A stretch of 33,076 nucleotides of DNA from Paramacrobiotus richtersi (taxonomy: Eukaryota > Tardigrada > Eutardigrada > Parachela > Macrobiotidae). Position numbers and translations under genes: made by a program. The stretch covers positions 1 through 33,076 of the forward strand of contig JAQGAU010000251.1 of NCBI GenBank assembly GCA_034698045.1, written 5' to 3'. Numbering within the stretch: position 1 is the stretch's first letter; every line of letters begins with the position of its first letter. Of this stretch, positions 28,364-33,076 are shown in pieces. The notes below the pieces were generated by a model. It did no database searches. It was not told the DNA's origin and saw nothing but the letters and a program-made list of their open reading frames with translations.

Positions 28364-31290
28364 TTTTTTTAATCGGCTTCAGCCCAGAAAACAAGGTGGC
28401 CCGGAAGATTCAAATCAAATAAAGAACTTCTCCCAGTTAGCGCGCGAAGGAACAGTAGCCAAAATCAAACTTACATTGCCACGCATAATCTCCATACTCA
28501 AACGCTGAAACAAAAAACAAGTGGACCTGCTTTCTCCCGTCTTTAAAAACAACCTTTTACCAATTTCCTTGAACAAAACAACAGCAGATTCACACCAGAC
28601 ACCAAAAGATTCGCAAGCTAGCGGTACAAATACACAACGATCCAAAATTGAGGAGTAATGGCGCTTCTTCGCCTCGACTGCCTGTTCAGCTGCTGCTCCA
28701 GCACACTTGGACGTAGCCGCAACATATGTGTCACAAACAGTATGCCGAATCGTTACATCCCAGACTAAAGGCTGTCCGCGGAACCAGCTCATCCGTGTGG
28801 CTCCATCTGGCCGCTTCCCATCCTCCCGAACGAACCCTGCTGGTTCCGGATAGGATTCTACACCTGCATTGCACAATGACCGCAGGGTGATGTCGTTCAC
28901 GCCGTTATGACGCTGCTTCCATAATCCGCTGGACTTCCTGCATGATAATCCGTGGAGGCCATCCTCTGCAACGACTTTCCCACAGTTACTACAAACATGC
29001 TGCTCTACTAACTTGGCACCGAGCCACATTCCAATGGCAATCCGAAAGCTCTGGTCATCAAGCCAATTCCCAAAAAACTTTGAAGGCAAGGCGTTCAACC
29101 AAGCCCCAGCGTACTTCGAACTGACAGCTCTCAACCGAGCTTCCGTCTTCTGACTCGTTCCTGCTGTCTCCCATAAGGACCGCACATCCTTATCAATGAC
29201 CGCGTTATCCCATACACACTGGTGTACTCTTGCCCCTTCTGAAGGAAGTTCGGTGCATCCACTGGTTTCTTTCCAACAAACTATCGCTTCAGTTACGGTC
29301 TCCTCGTTTCCGCGGGGGTAGATCTCCTGTACCAGCTGTCGAGTCGAGTGCACGGAGCCTAAAAAGGCTGAAGAAGCCAGCGCCTTCGATCGACTGATAC
29401 CAAGACCGCCTCGCGAAACCGGAAGTGTTGCCTGAAGGTAGACTGATCCGCTCATCTGTGTGTTGGTTATGGTCTCGACGGCCACACGAATCAGGTCATC
29501 CAGTGTATCCAGCAGCGCCGGAAGTTTCCAGCATGGACTGCAACGGAGTGTGTAGAGGAGCTTTGGGATGGCCAAACAATGCCGGAGGAGGAAGTATGCG
29601 TGGTGTGCACTGGCCATCATTAACCGTCCTAAAACACGTGTCAAAACGGCAAATTTCTGCTCTAAACAGACAGATAAGGCTTCGTCAGTTAGCGGTGCGC
29701 CGAGAAGAGTTACCGTTTTAGGCTCCAAGACAACTGCACCAGGTGCAATTGAATGGAGCCTATGCATTATGTCAGCACGTTGTGTGTCGGTTCCGCCAAG
29801 AATGTACATTTCGCATTTTCCGGCGTTCAGTTCCAGTCCAAGGGATGCGCTCGCTTCGATGATGGAGCGAAGATCCGCTTCGATCTCCTCCACAGTTCCC
29901 ATAAGCGTGCCGTCGTCGAGGTACCATACGCCGAGCTCTGATTCCAGTCCCTCCACCATGGACTGGGTAACAAGGCAGTACAAAAAGGGACCAAGCGGGT
30001 CGCCCTGTTGGACTCCCGAGGCCGACGCCAGCCGGTGGCCTTCATATCCGCAGGATAGTATAGATGGCGCTGCGTAGGCGCTCCAAACAAATGGATAGAA
30101 CTCGGGAAATTTATCCCTAACAATCCTCAGCATCACATCTCGGCGTATAGTGTTGAACGCGTTACGAAAATCCACCTTGAACATCACTCGAGTTCCGTCA
30201 TGCTCATCGTCCAAGTATTTCCGTACGGCATGCACAGCAGCTTCCGCTCCCCCTCGTACTCCACAACCAACCTGTTCCGGGCGAAATAAGCCATCCGCCT
30301 TTTTCAAGCAGTGCCCGGATGCCAGTTTTGCTGGAAGACGCCGGTAAACCATACCTACAGCAATCGGACGCGCACCACCATCCTTTTTTCGTAAGGCAAT
30401 CAGGTTGGCTCCGAATAACAGTGGGCAATGATCTTCCGGAACTCTGCCAGATAACATAAAATTTGTAAGCTTGGTTAGGGCAACACATAAAGCAGAATCA
30501 ACGGCGTTTCGATTATTCAGCATATCTTTCAAATGCTGAGGACGTAGTCCATCCACACCGCCAGCAGAACCTCTAGGAAAACTAAAAACAGCGTGAAGAA
30601 CTTCTTCTCGGGAAACAACGATAGCATCGTCCAAATTCGGAGGAGGTGGGAGACTGGAGTCTTCAGGGGCATCCGGATGCTTATGGTTAAGGGTGGCCAG
30701 TACCTCATCGTTAATGGTAATCACACTTTCTTCCGATGACAATCTGGAAAGGGCGCCTTTTACGTTGCATTCGCTAATGAAAGTCTCAACTAGGCGGCGG
30801 ACATGTTCTGGATCGTCGTTGTTTGGCGAAGGAGACTTTTTCTGGCCAGTAGGCGCAGGGGCTCTGATCCCACTCTCGAAATCTCGTAGCTGACGGCGAA
30901 ATCGGGCAGATAGAGTCTCTTGCTTCCTTGACTTGTCGTTTCCATCGGTACGAAAGGACTGTGCAGGAAACTGAAGCAACGAGGACAAATTCGCTGTGGA
31001 AGGCTCACGGACATACTGTTCAGCAGCACGGGCTAGAATTTCCGATGCTTGAGGGCGAACTGAACGAATTACCCCTTTGCTGATGGGGAACCTTCTGGCC
31101 TCAACAAGGATATCCAGTACTTGCTGCGACGGAGTAGCGGAGGGATTTGCAGCAGTGGGGAGAGCTGGAGGGTTGTCTGAAGAACCAGGTTGATGGCGCC
31201 TTCCGCAGGCCTTTTTGTGGGCAGCCAGGCCAGCGCCACGTGTATAAAGGCCGCCACAAAATATACAAGGTTGATCTTTGGCCATTTACC
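28364..31290 (-). mobile_element. Non-LTR retrotransposon with restriction-like endonuclease (R2-superclade type)
   Basis: One long - strand ORF is followed by a short 3' UTR of about 45 bases. It ends in GGGCTGAAGCCGATT plus a short A tract (the T run at 28364-28370 on the + strand). The left end of the 5' UTR beyond 31285 cannot be fixed. There is no upstream apurinic endonuclease ORF, which fits elements that use a C-terminal restriction-like endonuclease. Confidence 0.7.
28415..31285 (-). CDS. Zinc finger / reverse transcriptase / restriction-like endonuclease polyprotein (956 aa)
   Basis: A single uninterrupted ORF. ATG at 31283-31285 is preceded directly by an in-frame TAA, so the start is firm. 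Residues 7-27 form a C-x2-C-x12-H-x3-C zinc finger, probably for nucleic-acid binding. The RT spans about 225-540: P-I-A-V-G (307-311), motif A V-D-F-R-N-A-F (Asp372), motif B G-V-Q-Q-G-D-P (424-430), catalytic Y-L-D-D (455-458), and motif D with L-N-A-G-K (486-490). At the C-terminus, C765-x2-C768, H778 and C782 precede R-P-D (825-827) and V-W-D-V-T (Asp843), the CCHC plus PD..D layout of restriction-like endonucleases in R2, R4 and HERO-type LINEs. These nick the target and prime cDNA synthesis on it. All catalytic residues are present and no stops occur, so the copy may be recent or competent. The clade is not resolved. Confidence 0.85.
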   Translation of the reverse strand: MAKDQPCIFCGGLYTRGAGLAAHKKACGRRHQPGSSDNPPALPTAANPSATPSQQVLDILVEARRFPISKGVIRSVRPQASEILARAAEQYVREPSTANLSSLLQFPAQSFRTDGNDKSRKQETLSARFRRQLRDFESGIRAPAPTGQKKSPSPNNDDPEHVRRLVETFISECNVKGALSRLSSEESVITINDEVLATLNHKHPDAPEDSSLPPPPNLDDAIVVSREEVLHAVFSFPRGSAGGVDGLRPQHLKDMLNNRNAVDSALCVALTKLTNFMLSGRVPEDHCPLLFGANLIALRKKDGGARPIAVGMVYRRLPAKLASGHCLKKADGLFRPEQVGCGVRGGAEAAVHAVRKYLDDEHDGTRVMFKVDFRNAFNTIRRDVMLRIVRDKFPEFYPFVWSAYAAPSILSCGYEGHRLASASGVQQGDPLGPFLYCLVTQSMVEGLESELGVWYLDDGTLMGTVEEIEADLRSIIEASASLGLELNAGKCEMYILGGTDTQRADIMHRLHSIAPGAVVLEPKTVTLLGAPLTDEALSVCLEQKFAVLTRVLGRLMMASAHHAYFLLRHCLAIPKLLYTLRCSPCWKLPALLDTLDDLIRVAVETITNTQMSGSVYLQATLPVSRGGLGISRSKALASSAFLGSVHSTRQLVQEIYPRGNEETVTEAIVCWKETSGCTELPSEGARVHQCVWDNAVIDKDVRSLWETAGTSQKTEARLRAVSSKYAGAWLNALPSKFFGNWLDDQSFRIAIGMWLGAKLVEQHVCSNCGKVVAEDGLHGLSCRKSSGLWKQRHNGVNDITLRSLCNAGVESYPEPAGFVREDGKRPDGATRMSWFRGQPLVWDVTIRHTVCDTYVAATSKCAGAAAEQAVEAKKRHYSSILDRCVFVPLACESFGVWCESAVVLFKEIGKRLFLKTGESRSTCFLFQRLSMEIMRGNVSLILATVPSRANWEKFFI

Positions 31291-32007
31291 TAACCAAAAA
31301 TGTCTACAGCAGTAACAGTTCTAGCAAATTGAACGGAGTACCGCGCAGGATAGGAGACGACTTACTGACATTGCCCGGGGTTCACACTCCACACGGATGC
31401 TCATTGATGATATTCACAACAGTAAAAAGGAACGCTAAAAAACAGTGCAGACTAATAACAGCTGCTACACATTAAATAACAGTTTCTTGGACGTGTCAAC
31501 CGTCTCCAGGAAGCTAAGAATGATATATGCACATATTTGCAGGTTAATACATATCTTAACAGAACATTTAATTTGATTACTTACCACAAGCATTTACATT
31601 CACGAACAATTTTGTAATTTTTGTTCGTTGTAGGCGGCATCACGTATCAAGTATTATGCATCACGTCTATGACATGCCAAGGACAATCGTGCTAAGGGAA
31701 ACAACGGGATGGCTAGTTTATTGGCTACCCAGTTGTTCTTCCAGTTGTTTAGTCCGTGTGTCATCTAAGTACAGGCCGACATTTTGCTGACCAAATAAGT
31801 TTGCTAATTGCCAGCCTTCTAAGTTCCCATAAAAAAACAGCTAGCTGAGTAAACGTTGCTAATGAAATCCGATCGTGACCAATTACATGTAAGCGACCGA
31901 ATAATGCGGTCTGGGCTCGCTGTCACGCTATTAGCAAAGTTAATGCGGGTGATGGTTTGCTCTAACCCGGATCCGGAAAACGCAGCCACGACAGCAGACA
32001 TTGGACA
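31291..32007. other. Intergenic or retrotransposon 5' flank, no gene recognised
   Basis: Part of this may be the 5' UTR of the element on the - strand. Only short unrecognised frames are present. Confidence 0.4.
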
Positions 32008-32233
32008 TCAGTTCGCGACTTCATTGTCATTAGTTAGCGCATCGAGGTACTGGTCGATGATAGCGTCTTTCAGAGTAAAGCAAGTATACCACGTCAACAC
32101 GGGCTGTTGGTCGCCCACAACTTTCACTTCCGCCCATAGGCTTCGTTCGGGGTCGAACGTCTCTGTGGACGAAAAAGCGCGAACATACATATTGCTAATG
32201 CTGTATTCCAAGCTGCCGAAGACGAAAAGTTAG
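32008..32233 (-). CDS. Possible coding exon of an unrecognised gene
   Basis: This - strand frame of about 74 codons has balanced, protein-like composition (T-F-D-P-E-R-S-L-W-A-E-V-K-V-V-G, then V-L-T-W-Y-T-C-F-T-L-K-D-A-I-I-D-Q-Y). It is preceded by a plausible acceptor (TTCGTCTTCGGCAG) and ends at TGA 32008-32010. No second exon, start codon or known domain was found. The overlapping + strand frame (31856-32233) looks less protein-like. Chance remains a real possibility. Confidence 0.25.
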
Positions 32234-32510
32234 TGGTTGCAAGCAGTTGCGCTATGGTTCTCTCTAGGATATTTTAAGATCACAAATCCTTTTCAAAGAG
32301 CGCGTTTTTATGCTGAGCCTGAAGAAAGACTGCAGTGGCCCTGCGAGCACATCACTAGCACCGTTCAGCCGTCCACCCAGAATACAAAAGTTTTTTTTTC
32401 AGTTAGCACAACAGCATAATATCTTCTTGACTCGGGATTTTGGGAAGGGAATCCCATTTCTGCGTCTTAATGTCAAAGCACGCGATCCATCTCCCATGAC
32501 CGCTGATGAA

Positions 32511-33076
32511 GCCGGTGGCAAGTCCCCATAACGACGGCTATGCCGGTGTGTACACGCGAGTGTGGCAACGACAAGTACAACATGGCCGCAGCTTCGCACA
32601 TCTTTGTTAATCAACAATGAGGCCGTCTATTGGATACTGTCAAAAAAGAAGAATCGAAAAATTCTCAGGGTCCGCCACTGCAGCCGGTGGCAAGTCCCCA
32701 TAATGACGGCTACTGCGGGTGTGAACCCGCGAGGGTGGCAAGGACAAGTGCAACATGACCGCACCTTTGAACATCTTTTTAAATCAACGATGATGCCGTC
32801 TATCTGGCACCGTCAAAAACAAGAATTGAAAAATTCTCAATGTCCGCCACTGCAGCCGGTGGCAAGTCCCAATAATGACGGCTGCTTCGGGTGTGAACCC
32901 GCGAGGGTGGCAACGACAAGTGCAACATGGCCGCACCTTTAAACATGCTTTTAAATCAACGATGATGCCGTCTATATGGCGCCGTCAAAAACAAGAATTG
33001 AAAAATTCTCAAGGTCCGCCACTGCAGCCGGTGGCAAGTCCCCATAATGACGGCTACTTCGGGTGTGAACCCGCGA
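32511..33076. repeat. 172-bp tandem satellite, at least 3 units, open at the window edge
   Basis: Units start with GCCGGTGGCAAGTCCC at 32511, 32683, 32855 and 33027, exactly 172 bp apart each time. Inner units are more alike than the first one (GTGTGAACCCGCGAG against GTGTGTACACGCGAG). The long + strand frame at 32562-32942 is only read-through of repeat units; since 172 is not a multiple of 3, each unit is read in a different frame. Confidence 0.95.

Noticed and set aside
29568-30077. 169-codon + strand frame inside the retrotransposon
   Set aside because: Antisense shadow of the 956-codon RT ORF.
1-33076. CRISPR array, operon, tRNA or rRNA gene
   Set aside because: The tandem arrays have no spacer structure, the genes have introns, and no cloverleaf or rRNA signature was recognised by eye.

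Overview
This is eukaryotic nuclear DNA, most likely from an invertebrate animal. The evidence is GT..AG introns with coherent phases, tandem multi-exon gene families, non-LTR retrotransposon remains and satellite arrays. There is no bacterial gene layout, rRNA or recognisable tRNA. The species cannot be named from the sequence; a compact invertebrate genome such as a tardigrade's would fit, but nothing here proves it.

Layout. (1) Positions 1-317 hold the 3' end of a LINE-like retrotransposon, + strand. (2) From 156 to 1807 no gene is visible. A 291-bp hAT-like MITE lies at 1808-2098. (3) A tandem duplication follows. Copy A (about 2100-6190) and copy B (about 7740-11695) each carry a + strand gene that I resolve into eight homologous exons. 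It encodes a membrane-anchored protein kinase: one transmembrane helix, a STE/MAP3K-like kinase domain with DFD in place of DFG, and a C-terminal region that resembles a degenerate second kinase lobe. Every exon of copy B joins in frame; copy A is a pseudogene with several lesions. An AT-rich tract and a 707-bp foldback element separate the copies. (4) From 11679 to 14290 no gene is seen. (5) A TATA-driven, single-exon, GC-rich gene for a small secreted Pro/Ala-rich protein lies at 14364-14858. (6) From 14859 to 18953 the DNA is non-coding but highly structured: hairpins and two tandem 1.4-kb repeat copies, each with two GC-rich palindromes and a 28-bp minisatellite. (7) From 19520 to 27754 a - strand cluster holds four paralogues of a secreted leucine-rich-repeat (LRR) protein. 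Only the one at 26380-27754 is fully intact. (8) From 28364 to about 31290 on the - strand lies a non-LTR retrotransposon with an intact 956-codon ORF (zinc finger, reverse transcriptase, restriction-like endonuclease). (9) A 172-bp satellite starts at 32511 and runs off the end of the window.

The two gene families show the same process. Tandem duplication left one intact copy beside decaying ones, in DNA crowded with foldback elements, MITEs and retrotransposons. I see no operon-like cooperation between the genes. The intact kinase probably acts in signalling at a membrane, and the LRR and Pro-rich proteins are predicted to be secreted.
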